This document shows positions 55,001 through 64,000 of a stretch of DNA of 64,000 nucleotides, piece after piece. The notes beneath the pieces are model-generated. The model was not told the origin of the DNA. It saw only the letters and a program-made list of their open reading frames with translations, and made no database searches. The position numbers were made by a program, and so were the translations under genes. This stretch comes from Bacillus sp. FJAT-28004 (GTDB taxonomy: Bacteria > Bacillota > Bacilli > Paenibacillales > Paenibacillaceae): positions 925,905-989,904 of the forward strand of contig NZ_LGHP01000001.1 in NCBI RefSeq assembly GCF_001280845.1. Reading direction: 5' to 3'. Each line of letters opens with the position of its first letter. The first letter of the stretch is position 1.

Positions 55001-57527
55001 TCATGAGGGAACCGAATCGCTTGCAAGCAATTCGATTAGCGTGAAGACGAAGCCAGCCTCTGCGGGTGAAGGCCCACTCAAAGCTTTCCCTCAGCATACA
55101 GCTTATGCGGAGGGCACCATTAAACCAAATCATATAACGCAATCTGATATGGATAATACCGTGTCGAGATTATATGACGAGTGGAAAGCGAAATATTTGA
55201 AAGAGAATCCATATATACCAGGCCAATATTATGTGTGGTATGCGGATGGAGACTGGTTTAAAGAGAATGAAATTACAGTTTCTGAAGCTCATGGCTATGG
55301 AATGCTGATCACAGCTCTCATGGCAGGTCATGATGGAGATGCGAAGAAGTATTTTGACGGCATGTATCGTTATTTCAGAGCACATCCAAGCGAGATCAAT
55401 CCAGACCTAATGGCTTGGCAGCAAGCCGATAATGGTAAAGCAATTATTGACATTAACGGTGTGGATTCAGCTACGGATGGAGATTTGGATATTGCCTATG
55501 CACTTCTTCTTGCGAGTGAGCAATGGGGCAATGACGGGGAAATCGATTATTTGGCTCAGGCTCGTAAAGTAATAAAAGCCATTATGGATAGTGAAGTCAA
55601 CCAAACGGATTGGGTATTAAGAATTGCCGATTGGGCAACAAGCGGTAAGTATGAAAATGCTACGCGTCCTTCGGATTTCATGCTGCAGCATATGAAGGAC
55701 TTTGCTGTTGTTTCCGGCGATGGCCGTTGGAATCAGGTTGTAGACAAAACCTATAATGTGATGGAAAGTCTTTATAAGAATTTCAGTCCGAACGCTGGTC
55801 TGCTTCCAGACTTTGTCATGAAGGATACAGACAGTGGAAGCTTTATACCTGCACCACCGTCCTTCCTGGAATCAGAAACGGACGGAGATTATAGCTATAA
55901 CTCATCCCGTATACCATGGCGTATAGGTACAGATTATCTCATTACAGGGGAAAAGCGTGCAAAAGATCAGTTAAGCACATTAAATGAGTGGATTCGTAAA
56001 ACGACGGATAACGATCCGCAAAAAATTATGGCTGGCTATAAATTGGATGGATCGGAAGCGATCGCTGATTATCAAGATATCACCTTCTCAGCTCCACTAA
56101 TGGTTAGTGCAATGATCGATTCGTCCAATCAAGAATGGCTTAATAAACTATGGGAATATAATACTGCTGTAAAGACGGAAGATGATTTGTATTTTGGCAA
56201 TAATCTCCGTTTGCTCAGCATGATTGTCGTATCCGGCAACTGGTGGACACCGACCATCGTTGATACCGATGCGCCTTCTGATCCATCGAATTTAAAAGCA
56301 GAAGCGGTTTCCAGCTCTCAAATTAATTTGACGTGGTCACCTTCTACTGACATTTTGGGAGTAGCAGGGTATAAAGTTTTCCGCAATGGAATTGAGCTGG
56401 CAACAACAACGAGCACATCTTATAGCGATACGGGGTTAAACTCAGAAACAGCTTACCAGTATTATATAATCGCATTCGATCATACGAATAATTTCTCAAA
56501 GGCCAGCAATGCGAGAAATATTACTACACTTAAAGCGTCAACTGGCGGCAATACAGGCGGCGGCACAGGTGTTACTGAAATTGTATCCACAAATGGAAAA
56601 GCAACAATACCTGCTGGTTTTTCTGCAAAGGTGAGCTTAGTTGAGAAAATGAAAGTCATTATCCCAGCTGGAGCAACGGATAAGGAAATTATGTTGACCA
56701 TTGAAGAGCTGTTGGATACGACTAAGCTTTTCTCTAAGGATGATCTTCCTCTCAGCTCGGTATTTGAAGTGTTGAAAAATATTTCAGGTAAATTCAACAA
56801 GAAAGTTACACTCGTCTTTGAATTTAATTCATCGCTGCTAAAAGAGAATCAAACGGCTGGTATATTCTACTTCGATGAAACGAATAAGAAATGGGTACTT
56901 ATTGGAGGCAAAGTGACTGGCAATAAAATTGAAGTTGAAGTTGATCACTTTACGAAATTTGCTGTAATGGTTATGAATAAAAATCAACTGAACTTCAAGG
57001 ATATTGAGGGTCACTGGGCGCAGCTAAACATCCAAAAAGCAGTGGCGGAAGGCTTTGTTAATGGCTATTCCGACGGCACGTTCAAGCCGAACCTCTCAGT
57101 AACTCGCGCGGAGTTTGCAGTGATGATGATGCAAATACTGAAGCCGCAAACAAGCGGCAGTGAGCTGTTATTTAAGGATAAGTCAGCAATCGGCGCATGG
57201 GCTGTTAAGGCAGTAGCTCAGGCTGTTGAAGCTGGTATTATTACTGGCTATGAGGATGGCAGCTTCCGTCCAAGTGCAAGCATATCAAGAGCAGAAATGG
57301 TTACTATGATCGGAGAAGTTACTGGTATTGACGCAGATGCGACCGGTAAAACAGGCTTTGCAGATGATAGTGCTATTCCTGCATGGGCTAAGAATGCTGC
57401 AGAAACGGCGAAAAAGCACGGTATTGTACTAGGACGCAGCGGTAATAATTTTGTACCGAATGGCGTTGCTACCCGTGCTGAAGCGGTTACTGTGCTGCTG
57501 AAATTGAAAGAAATATTGGAAAAATAA
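52086..57527 (+). CDS. Giant SLH-anchored enzyme: metallophosphatase domain plus GH8 glycosidase domain
   Basis: An 1,813-residue surface protein. Signal peptide to about AAAADE (residue 36); a beta-sandwich binding-like region (40-225); a Big_5-type Ig domain (230-335); a purple-acid-phosphatase-like domain, with Fn3-like part (340-450) and metal centre (454-670) showing SAGDLVDNGD, FHKGPYG and EAHDHMYMRS; two Fn3 domains (about 799-890 and 901-990); a GH8 domain (about 999-1385) with the acid Glu1067 in VSEAHGYGM and DGDLDIAYAL (Asp1131-Asp1135); another Fn3 (1386-1490); a ZU5-like region; and three SLH repeats (1637-1813) that bind the cell wall. GH8 enzymes cut beta-1,4-type glucans, xylans or chitosan. 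The usual GNHE phosphatase motif reads GGHE, so metal binding may be altered. Likely displayed on the surface to work with the upstream importers. Confidence 0.88.
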   Translation: MHSRRKWKKSFHVMTCMLLTFMMLTTTFSSFAAAADEPSTVSNGAEKVAEWIFPNGGDNGISLATGGAYGAASLFQNVGGTYEYYSESDKHLSYQGWSGDFSQKYWLATISTKGFKNLTLSSEQTSSGSGPRDFKVQMSTDRATWTDVPNTAVKMTKGVYICPPNDECKLKNIAIPSEANDQELLYLRWVVSSGQNTNGNGDGIGGGGSSKIRNILVQGERIDNSAISVPTIDVVKLPKDTTENVSLDAPLTVKFNKAISLDTTSVVSIVDNENNPLADVSLEVVGGNTLKINHPHFSYGKTYTVSVPKSLIKGTDEVAQVRDLTWSFSTQESPFLPKMINMTFNGDPKTSIALAWYTDTMTDSVVQVVEASKMPGNVFWADGAANYKGTAEEIQTYATEGDRDSKTFTKFISHKAIANQLKPGTVYKFRVGNGEEGSWSSIGSFTTDTAANQPFRFIAGSDSQASDKSNFEPWADTFRKAVDYIGDPKFLISAGDLVDNGDLEEQWQWMLGLAQDSLTNVPYVPVLGGHEVNDYDGDVTTPNNNFYNHFNLPKQTVAGTDEGSVYSFEYGDALFMVFNSQYEGGLAANGKDVEWADKEFWDQVEWMQNTVAKSDKKWKFVTFHKGPYGAGDNSAQWEDERVQFYKKYLIPEFDQMGIDMVFEAHDHMYMRSFQMLNDEIIKDFKLDENGNAIDPKGTVYLMSNAFGNKFYEKNNQHYIDENGEAQEIKDENGNPIPYDDYFAEIDTQPFKKMFTDVSISDKVLAFTAFTAAVSDEKAENTVGNGLKAYDDYGIRRTDTKPEKVENVKVKLVGNKAILSWNKPSTGTEPVRGFRIYEKNDKVATHWSEYISTTGNQTEYSLEIKDINPNKKYDFIVKAVGTRDNSAPVEVTTIENGAENEPPSAPTSLTGKAVSPYQNELTWAASSGNIVVTGYNVYRDGLKIGATTSSKLSYSDTGLAANSTYKYEVKAHNHEGTESLASNSISVKTKPASAGEGPLKAFPQHTAYAEGTIKPNHITQSDMDNTVSRLYDEWKAKYLKENPYIPGQYYVWYADGDWFKENEITVSEAHGYGMLITALMAGHDGDAKKYFDGMYRYFRAHPSEINPDLMAWQQADNGKAIIDINGVDSATDGDLDIAYALLLASEQWGNDGEIDYLAQARKVIKAIMDSEVNQTDWVLRIADWATSGKYENATRPSDFMLQHMKDFAVVSGDGRWNQVVDKTYNVMESLYKNFSPNAGLLPDFVMKDTDSGSFIPAPPSFLESETDGDYSYNSSRIPWRIGTDYLITGEKRAKDQLSTLNEWIRKTTDNDPQKIMAGYKLDGSEAIADYQDITFSAPLMVSAMIDSSNQEWLNKLWEYNTAVKTEDDLYFGNNLRLLSMIVVSGNWWTPTIVDTDAPSDPSNLKAEAVSSSQINLTWSPSTDILGVAGYKVFRNGIELATTTSTSYSDTGLNSETAYQYYIIAFDHTNNFSKASNARNITTLKASTGGNTGGGTGVTEIVSTNGKATIPAGFSAKVSLVEKMKVIIPAGATDKEIMLTIEELLDTTKLFSKDDLPLSSVFEVLKNISGKFNKKVTLVFEFNSSLLKENQTAGIFYFDETNKKWVLIGGKVTGNKIEVEVDHFTKFAVMVMNKNQLNFKDIEGHWAQLNIQKAVAEGFVNGYSDGTFKPNLSVTRAEFAVMMMQILKPQTSGSELLFKDKSAIGAWAVKAVAQAVEAGIITGYEDGSFRPSASISRAEMVTMIGEVTGIDADATGKTGFADDSAIPAWAKNAAETAKKHGIVLGRSGNNFVPNGVATRAEAVTVLLKLKEILEK

Positions 57528-57560
57528 TGTCTGGGTTTTACAGTCATTTACGCTTTGCAT

Positions 57561-57590
57561 CGGAGCCGCCTTATGAGTCGGCTCCGTCTT
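57561..57590 (+). terminator. Hairpin after giant enzyme gene
   Basis: CGGAGCCG pairs with CGGCTCCG (57561-57568 with 57579-57586), followed by TCTT. GC-rich stem, poor T run. Confidence 0.5.
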
Positions 57591-57609
57591 AGTGCGCCCA
57601 GCATACAAG

Positions 57610-57655
57610 GGTAAAAAAGAAGGACATTCTATTAATTATTGTAGAATGTCCTTTA
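57610..57655. terminator. Bidirectional terminator between giant enzyme and ymaF
   Basis: A perfect 11-bp stem AGGACATTCTA / TAGAATGTCCT (57621-57631 with 57642-57652). On the minus strand it is followed by CTTCTTTTTT, and on the plus strand by TTATAT, so it mainly ends the minus-strand gene. Confidence 0.75.
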
Positions 57656-57671
57656 TATCCAGTGAATTTTT

Positions 57672-58064
57672 TTACATACTACTAACTTCATTGCCAGTTC
57701 TCCCGCGATAGGCATGTGAATGGGGATGAGTGCCGTCAATAGTGGTATATCCTTCAAATAAATGATAGTGTCCTCCACCGGGAAGAGCGATGGCTGGACC
57801 GGTCGTTCCCTGAATAAGGTGGGTATGGCCGTTATTCAGTGAAGTGACAGTTTGATATCCATGTATATGAGGCACCCCGGTTGGTGCAGCAGCGGTCCAA
57901 CTCGCATATTGATGAGAATGTCCGTCATCGATGGAGGTTTCACCGAAAAAGGCATGAACATGGACAGGGTTTCCATTCCAAGACGTTATATATAGCTTAT
58001 GCGAATGATGGCTATCGTCCTCTTCGGAAGTTCTCATCACAAATCCGGAAACAGGAATATTCAT
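57672..58064 (-). CDS. ymaF: YmaF family histidine-rich protein
   Basis: A 130-residue soluble protein with many His-x-His and similar pairs (HHSHKLYITSWNGNPVHVHA, DDGHSHQYA, GVPHIHGY, NNGHTHLI, GGHYHLF, THPHSHAY), arranged as six short repeats. This layout, with an opening like NIPVSGFVMRTSEEDD, matches the YmaF family of Bacillus relatives, whose function is unknown; the His pairs suggest metal binding. GGGAG lies before the ATG. It stands alone between the surface enzyme and the esterase and ends at a bidirectional terminator. Confidence 0.88.
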   Translation of the reverse strand: MNIPVSGFVMRTSEEDDSHHSHKLYITSWNGNPVHVHAFFGETSIDDGHSHQYASWTAAAPTGVPHIHGYQTVTSLNNGHTHLIQGTTGPAIALPGGGHYHLFEGYTTIDGTHPHSHAYRGRTGNEVSSM

Positions 58065-58078
58065 TTTTTGCTCCCTTC

Positions 58079-58306
58079 CTAATGAGTTAGGTACGGAATT
58101 AGTCTATGAAGAACCATGTTTGTCAGGAAGCGACTAAAGCCCATAATGAAAACAATGATGGGAGCTTTCGTAGCTTTTATTTTCAATGTAATAGTTAGGG
58201 CTAAAATCATTGTAAAAATATCTTTGAATACCTTGCCAGATTCAAGTTCTTCCTGTGGGGATAAATCTGAGACTAACAGGTTCAATGAAGAGTTACGAAT
58301 TAGCAA
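58079..58306 (-). CDS. Uncertain small membrane-protein frame upstream of ymaF
   Basis: A 75-codon frame from a TTG, with no ribosome site, coding a polar start and two hydrophobic stretches (FTMILALTITLKI, APIIVFIMGFSRFL). It ends 14 bases before ymaF on the same strand. The opposite strand also has an open frame here, so real coding is doubtful. The remaining gap 58307-58523 shows only a TTGACA at 58442 without a well-spaced -10. Confidence 0.2.
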   Translation of the reverse strand: MLIRNSSLNLLVSDLSPQEELESGKVFKDIFTMILALTITLKIKATKAPIIVFIMGFSRFLTNMVLHRLIPYLTH

Positions 58307-58439
58307 TAATTAAGCGTTAGATTGAATTTTATACATTCATTTCCATACGCGTTTTTGCTTGAAAATCTCTTCCACATAAAACAGTCTTATGGTTCTGGAA
58401 CCCTTCTAACTCTAACTTTAACGTACAAGTGAGTAGTAA

Positions 58440-59318
<879 letters not shown>

Positions 59319-59402
59319 CCTGTCTAGCGACTGTTCTCTTAGAGGTACACCATTGAAATAAAAACTATGGTTTTATAGTCATTTTGATTCTCAACAATCG
59401 GG

Positions 59403-59430
59403 GCATCACCTTAGTGAGGTGATGCTTTTG
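59403..59430 (+). terminator. Intrinsic terminator after esterase gene
   Basis: Perfect 9-bp stem GCATCACCT / AGGTGATGC (59403-59411 with 59417-59425), 5-base loop, then TTTT. Confidence 0.8.
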
Positions 59431-59719
59431 TAATTTTTATTCCACTTTAATTTGTGCTCCAAGGGAGTTATGTCATGTATTGGTTATCTCAATGCGCATA
59501 TCGTCTAGTTGGTGAACATTCAACCGAAGGAGGGGCCAAGCTACCTTCGTAGCTAGGTTACCTGCGTATGGCGAAATCTGTGCATAGAAGCGGACAGACA
59601 AAAGTGATCAAGATCGAGTCTGCTCTATGGAGACGAAACACGAAGAACAGACAACGAGGATGATATTTGGAAATCAGGTTAAGAGGTAACTTTTTAATAA
59701 ATGAGATCACCTGGGATAG

Positions 59720-59818
59720 AGAATTCCTAATACCTGCTTCATGTTCGAGATGTCTTTCGCGACAACGGAGCAAGTGCCGCCGTTCCAAATCGTGCGCAAG
59801 CTTGGAGAGGAATTATAG
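59720..59818 (+). pseudogene. Short 3' remnant of a lost gene
   Basis: A 32-codon frame ending at TAG 59816-59818 (RIPNTCFMFEM then EQVPPFQIVRKLGEEL). It has no start codon with ribosome site and follows an in-frame stop at 59717, but a perfect terminator begins 11 bases after its end, the usual layout of a gene 3' end. Family not recognised. The remainder of 59431-59719 shows nothing. Confidence 0.35.
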
Positions 59819-59829
59819 GCTTACATGAA

Positions 59830-59857
59830 AACACGCCAGTTCCGGCGTGTTTTTTTG
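59830..59857 (+). terminator. Intrinsic terminator
   Basis: AACACGCC pairs with GGCGTGTT (59830-59837 with 59844-59851) and merges into a run of T. It ended the lost gene and now insulates the next one. Confidence 0.8.
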
Positions 59858-60017
59858 TATGCTGTCGGCAATCGGCTTCCGATTTGTGCCTCGTTTTTTA
59901 CATCAAGTAAAGAATAGGTAACATTATAAAAGATTGACTCTTGATTTTTTGGTGATCAATCATGGAGAATAATAATCATGCATGATTAATTCGTTGTCGA
60001 GAAATGGGGTTGTCAAC

Positions 60018-61694
60018 TTGCAGAAGCGAATATGGAATAAGGCTGCGCTCATGCTCGCCGTATTCATGTTTATGCAGACGCTTACGGCGTGTGAGAATAA
60101 GGAAGCGGCAGAGAACCCGGATACAGGCGGTGCGGAACAATCGATGTATACGGATTTAGGCTTAACCAAATATAATCCTCCGATCGAAATTTCGCTCGTA
60201 CGGGAAATAGACGAAGATTTTACTGATTTGATTGCCAATTTTCCGGGGGAGACACTCGATAACAATCGGTGGAGCCAGCTCTACGAGGATGTGCTTGGCA
60301 TTCGGGTTAAGTACGAATGGACTGCTAAAAGGGATCTCTATCAACAAAAATTAGGATCTGCGTTAGCATCGGGCAACATACCCGATATCGTTAGAGTGAA
60401 TGCGCAGCAGTTACGGCAATTGGCAAACGAAGGACTCATGCAGGATTTAAGCAGTGTGTACGAGCAGTATGCAGCGCCGTTCACCAAGGATGTGCTGAAC
60501 CAGGAAGGGACGGGGCCGTTTGAGGCGGCAACGATTGACGGGAAGCTGATGGCGATACCAGAAACGTCGGCATCGATCGAAGGCGCCCAATATCTATGGA
60601 TACGGACCGATTGGCTGAAGCGGCTCGATTTAAAGCCGCCAGAGACGATGAATGATTTGCTCGCGATTTCGAAAGCGTTTACAGAAAATGATCCCGACGG
60701 GAATGGCAAAGACGACACATACGGGCTGGCGCTCACGCAATATTTGTGGGATCCCGTTATGGGGGCATTGGACTTTATGGCGGGTTACGGCGCTTACCCA
60801 AACATTTGGTTGGAGGATGATACGGGAAAGCTTATGAATGGAGCCGTTCAGCCGGAAGCGAAAAAGGCGCTCGCCGTTCTTCAGCAGATGTACCGCGACG
60901 GACAAATCGATCCGGAATTTGCGTTGAAGGACGGTCGCAAAGAGAAGGCGATGATCTCGGAAGGGAAAATCGGCATCATGTACGGAGAGCAATGGGGTTC
61001 ATTCGTGGTTCAAGCGAGCTACGAGAAAGATGCCGATGCGGACTGGCAGCCGTACCCCATTGTGTCAGATAGCGGTCGGTTGCCCAAAGTACCGCTTCGC
61101 TTCGCGACTACGCAGTTTTTAGCCGTCAAAAAAGGGGTCGAGCACCCCGAAGCGATCGTGAAAATGATTAATTTGCATCTGGAGAAAAATTGGGGCGTTA
61201 CGGCCGAATACGAAACCTACTACAGCACTCCATATCCGGCATGGCAGCTTTCGCCTTTTACTCCCGCGCCATTGCTCAAAAATTATGAGGCTTTTCTGCA
61301 GTTGGATGAATTCCGGACCACGGGAGACGAAGCGGTGCTGCATGATGAGGCTAAAGCGATCAAAAAAAACATCGATTCGTATTTGACTAAAAACAGCGTA
61401 ACCGGCTGGGGGTGGGAACGTACTTACGGGCCCAAGGGGGCGTTCTCCATCTTCAGGGATTATGAAAAAAACAATCAGCTGCTCTACGAGAAGTTCGTCG
61501 GCGTTCCGACGCAAGCGATTATCGAGAAGCAATCCATATTGGACGATTTGAAGCATAAAACATATATGAACATTATTCTCGGGCGGCCTATCGAGGAATT
61601 TGACCGCTTCGTCGAAGAATGGTATCGATTAGGCGGATCGCAGATGACGGCTGAGGTAAACGAGTGGTATGCGCAGAAAGACAGTGTATCCTAG
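60018..61694 (+). CDS. Sugar-binding lipoprotein, LplA type
   Basis: A binding lipoprotein of 558 residues from TTG 60018 (MQKRIWNKAALMLAVFMFM then lipobox LTAC). An ATG at 59982 would add 12 residues; its ribosome site is too far, but it cannot be excluded. The mature part starts YNPPIEISLVREIDEDF and shows the DPDGNGKDDTYGLALTQ segment common in LplA-type proteins. No permease genes are next to it; instead a kinase and a regulator follow, so it may be the sensing partner of the kinase, or its permeases lie past the window end. Confidence 0.88.
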   Translation: MQKRIWNKAALMLAVFMFMQTLTACENKEAAENPDTGGAEQSMYTDLGLTKYNPPIEISLVREIDEDFTDLIANFPGETLDNNRWSQLYEDVLGIRVKYEWTAKRDLYQQKLGSALASGNIPDIVRVNAQQLRQLANEGLMQDLSSVYEQYAAPFTKDVLNQEGTGPFEAATIDGKLMAIPETSASIEGAQYLWIRTDWLKRLDLKPPETMNDLLAISKAFTENDPDGNGKDDTYGLALTQYLWDPVMGALDFMAGYGAYPNIWLEDDTGKLMNGAVQPEAKKALAVLQQMYRDGQIDPEFALKDGRKEKAMISEGKIGIMYGEQWGSFVVQASYEKDADADWQPYPIVSDSGRLPKVPLRFATTQFLAVKKGVEHPEAIVKMINLHLEKNWGVTAEYETYYSTPYPAWQLSPFTPAPLLKNYEAFLQLDEFRTTGDEAVLHDEAKAIKKNIDSYLTKNSVTGWGWERTYGPKGAFSIFRDYEKNNQLLYEKFVGVPTQAIIEKQSILDDLKHKTYMNIILGRPIEEFDRFVEEWYRLGGSQMTAEVNEWYAQKDSVS

Positions 61695-61778
61695 AAAAGA
61701 AGTGGGTTCGTTCATTGCGATCCTTTGTATTCCTTGTTCCCACAATGGATAATGCTGATTACGAGGAGTTGTGTAAGA

Positions 61779-63548
61779 TTGCTCAAGATACCCGTCAATT
61801 CCATGCGCCATGCCTTGTTTTTAAGGCTTGTCATCATGTATCTCGTCGTTATTTTGCCTATTATCCTACTTGGCGTTTATTTATATAATTGGAGCTACAC
61901 CAACGCGAGCCAGGACATTTCAAGAAACACCTTGGCGCAGCTGTCATCGTATCTTGAGGACATGAACCGCGAGGTGGAATGGTTGGAGGTACAGCAATTC
62001 GATATGCTGCAGGAGGGAGAGCTTACGAAGATCGCGGTAACGTGGGATATGATGGACAGCGTCGAGAAGAAGGAGAGCATGGACTACTTGGTTCATAGGC
62101 TGACCTCCATTAAAAACAGCAGCGCTTATATGAAGGACATATACGTTCACGTTCCCTCCATCGGGAAAACGCTCTCATTCGGCAATGCCGTTCACGATCT
62201 CGAACAAGGAAGGTATGACCAAATCCGTGCCGTGTCGGAACGAAACGGGTCGAAGCGTCTTATCAGGCAAGGCGATTCGCTCCATCTAAGCGCCTCCAAG
62301 TTCGGGGGAAGGAAGGGGGAAGAACCGCTTTACATCGTGCAGATCGAGCTCGATACGGCGAAACTGAAGGAATCGTTGAATCAACTGAACGTTTATGCTG
62401 AGAGTGGTTCTTTCCTGATCGCCGAAGAGGTGGATTTTACACTGCTTGGCAACGACAAGTCTAGCGTTATTTTGGACAAATATTTGCAAACACCTCATCT
62501 TTCTGAAAAAAGTTCCCTGCTATTGAAAGTAAAGGAACAAACGTATCATGTCGATAAAGCCGATTCGCCAGAATTAGGGCTTTCAGTCGTTACGTATTTA
62601 CCGGAGGAGACGGTTAAGAAGCCGCTTAACAAGTTTAATCTATGGGCTTGGCTGTTCACGGGTACGTCGATTCTTGCGATCGTCGTTTATTCTCTCTCGA
62701 CATACCGGCTCGTTCATCGACCGTTACTGCTGCTTGTTCAGAGCTTCCGCAGAATGGAAGGCGGCACGCTGGATATTCAGATCGATCACGAGAAGCAGGA
62801 CGAATTCGGTTATTTGTATGATCGTTTCAATCACATGCTGAACAAATTGCAGGCGCTGATCGATCAGGATTTTAAGCAAAAGCTGATGATGCAAAAGGCG
62901 GAGCTGAAGCAGCTGCAGTCCCAGATTAACCCGCATTTCCTTTACAATAGCTTCTTTATCCTTAATTCGCTAGCCAAAACGGGTGATACGGACCGTATCG
63001 AGCTGTTCACCAATATGCTTGGCGAATATTTCAGATTCATTACGCGCAACGGGGAGGATAACGTCTTCCTTAAGGAGGAAATCAAACATGCAAGGATGTA
63101 TACCGAGATCCAGAAGCTTAGATTCTCCAGACGAATAAGCGTACAGTTCGACGATCTGCCGAAGGAGATGGAGCGCATACGCGTACCAAGGCTTATCGTT
63201 CAGCCGATTATCGAGAACGCGTATGAGCATAGTCTTGAGAAAATGTCGGAGGAGGGCTTTCTACGCATCTTCTTTGAGCGGAATGAGTCGGAGTCCATGA
63301 TTGTCGTCGAAGACAACGGAAGCCGGATCGACGACACTGTAATCGATGCTTTGAACGGTCAAATGGCAAACAATGGGGAAGCGCATGAAATGACAGGGAT
63401 CATCAATATCCACCGTCGCATTATACTGACCTATGGAGAAGGAAACGGCTTGTTTCTGTCCAGAAGCGAGCTAGGTGGCTTACGAGTCGAAATACGCATA
63501 AATTCTAAGGAGGCGGATGGGGATGCACCGGTTGTTAATCGTCGATGA
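61779..63548 (+). CDS. YesM-type sensor histidine kinase
   Basis: A 589-residue kinase. TTG 61779 is chosen: GAGGAG lies 10 bases before it and the first membrane segment (LRLVIMYLVVILPIILLGVY) starts soon after. An extracellular region reaches about 280, a second segment follows, then HAMP-like RRMEGGTLDIQIDHEKQDEF. His386 sits in SQINPHFLYNS; N and G boxes are QPIIENAYEHSL and VVEDNGSRID. The G1 box is less Gly-rich than usual (NGSRID in place of NGxGI), which may be worth checking. It overlaps the regulator gene by 26 bases. Confidence 0.9.
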   Translation: MLKIPVNSMRHALFLRLVIMYLVVILPIILLGVYLYNWSYTNASQDISRNTLAQLSSYLEDMNREVEWLEVQQFDMLQEGELTKIAVTWDMMDSVEKKESMDYLVHRLTSIKNSSAYMKDIYVHVPSIGKTLSFGNAVHDLEQGRYDQIRAVSERNGSKRLIRQGDSLHLSASKFGGRKGEEPLYIVQIELDTAKLKESLNQLNVYAESGSFLIAEEVDFTLLGNDKSSVILDKYLQTPHLSEKSSLLLKVKEQTYHVDKADSPELGLSVVTYLPEETVKKPLNKFNLWAWLFTGTSILAIVVYSLSTYRLVHRPLLLLVQSFRRMEGGTLDIQIDHEKQDEFGYLYDRFNHMLNKLQALIDQDFKQKLMMQKAELKQLQSQINPHFLYNSFFILNSLAKTGDTDRIELFTNMLGEYFRFITRNGEDNVFLKEEIKHARMYTEIQKLRFSRRISVQFDDLPKEMERIRVPRLIVQPIIENAYEHSLEKMSEEGFLRIFFERNESESMIVVEDNGSRIDDTVIDALNGQMANNGEAHEMTGIINIHRRIILTYGEGNGLFLSRSELGGLRVEIRINSKEADGDAPVVNRR

Positions 63549-64000
63549 TGAGGAGATTATAACCGACGGACTTTATGAAGTGTTGAGCAAGCTTATGCCG
63601 GATCAATTGGACGTTTGCAAGGCATATTCGGCCAAGGAAGCTCTGGAATGGATGTCGCGAACGCGCATCGATATTGTAATGACCGATATCGCCATGCCGG
63701 GTAAGAACGGACTGGAATTGTCTGAAGAAATATTGACGTATTGGCCGAGATGCAAGGTCATTTTTCTTACGGGACACAGCGAATTCGATTTTGCCTACCG
63801 GGCATTTCAAATGCCGGATGTCCGTTATTTGCTGAAGACAGAAGGCTATGCTAAAGTGACGGAAGCCGTCCGGGGCGCCTTGCTCGATATTCAGCGAAGC
63901 ACGGTCGAGAATATGCTGCTGGAGCAATCGCGTGAGCAGAAGTATGCATACGAGTTCATGGCGCAAGGCGATTATATGAGGCAACTGCTGCAAGAGAGCG
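63523..64000 (+). CDS. Response regulator, N-terminal part (YesN type), continues past window
   Basis: The receiver domain begins LLIVDDEEIITDG, with Asp55 in VMTDIAMPG as the phosphate site, and a following helix RGALLDIQRST. ATG 63523 has AAGGAGG upstream and overlaps the kinase gene by 26 bases. The window ends inside the linker, so the expected AraC-type DNA-binding domain cannot be seen. The usual closing motif (Lys-Pro) reads LLKTEGYAKV, so the Pro is missing. Confidence 0.88.
   Translation, partial: MHRLLIVDDEEIITDGLYEVLSKLMPDQLDVCKAYSAKEALEWMSRTRIDIVMTDIAMPGKNGLELSEEILTYWPRCKVIFLTGHSEFDFAYRAFQMPDVRYLLKTEGYAKVTEAVRGALLDIQRSTVENMLLEQSREQKYAYEFMAQGDYMRQLLQES

Noticed and set aside
58116-58313. 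Plus-strand 65-codon frame upstream of the esterase
   Set aside because: No ribosome site, and overlaps an equally doubtful frame on the other strand.
63535-63993. Minus-strand 152-codon frame at the window end
   Set aside because: Opposite strand of the clear response-regulator receiver domain.

Overview
The window reads as chromosome from an endospore-forming Firmicute of the Paenibacillus type. The evidence is a gerA/gerB/gerC germination operon, a YmaF-like protein, an S-layer-anchored (SLH) giant enzyme, strong AGGAGG-type ribosome sites with many TTG/GTG starts, and repeated sets of LplA/LplB/YtcP-type sugar importers next to YesM-type histidine kinases and YesN-type AraC response regulators. 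No rRNA, tRNA, CRISPR array, prophage or intact insertion sequence was seen.

Region 1 (1-18.6 kb) looks like a polysaccharide utilisation locus. It holds two permeases and a binding lipoprotein, a cytoplasmic GH28-like beta-helix enzyme, a cytoplasmic GH29 alpha-L-fucosidase and a secreted 1,911-residue family 8 polysaccharide lyase with many accessory modules. A scrambled pseudogene follows, containing a piece of a GH95 fucosidase. Two secreted right-handed beta-helix enzymes (one on each strand) come next; both have cre-like sites upstream. The simplest reading is outside depolymerisation, import of oligosaccharides, and inside trimming of a fucose-containing acidic glycan.

Region 2 (18.6-23.5 kb) holds the relic 3' end of a group II intron (maturase C-terminus plus domains V and VI) and then the gerABC operon on the minus strand.

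Region 3 (23.5-35.5 kb) has a minus-strand pair of phosphoesterases (calcineurin-like and alkaline-phosphatase superfamily) divergent from an ABC importer with its own kinase and regulator. A second copy of the calcineurin-like enzyme follows, coupled to a GH123/DUF4091-like protein.

Region 4 (35.5-57.5 kb) is the most unusual. A two-component pair and a small binding lipoprotein with a perfect cre-consensus site upstream are followed by a tightly packed seven-gene run: a 980-residue binding protein with extra sugar-binding-like domains, a permease pair, a secreted NHL-propeller/TPR/YIP1-like membrane protein, a large DUF5696-like protein with a probable glycosidase barrel, and a second permease pair. 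A 1,813-residue surface protein that joins a phosphatase domain, a GH8 glycosidase domain and three SLH domains comes next. This is the best candidate for an undescribed glycan capture, processing and uptake system.

Region 5 (57.5-64 kb) contains YmaF, a CE1-like esterase, a decayed gene tail, and a further binding lipoprotein, kinase and response regulator; the last runs off the window. None of the importers has an ATPase gene here, so a shared ATPase encoded elsewhere (MsmX type) is expected.
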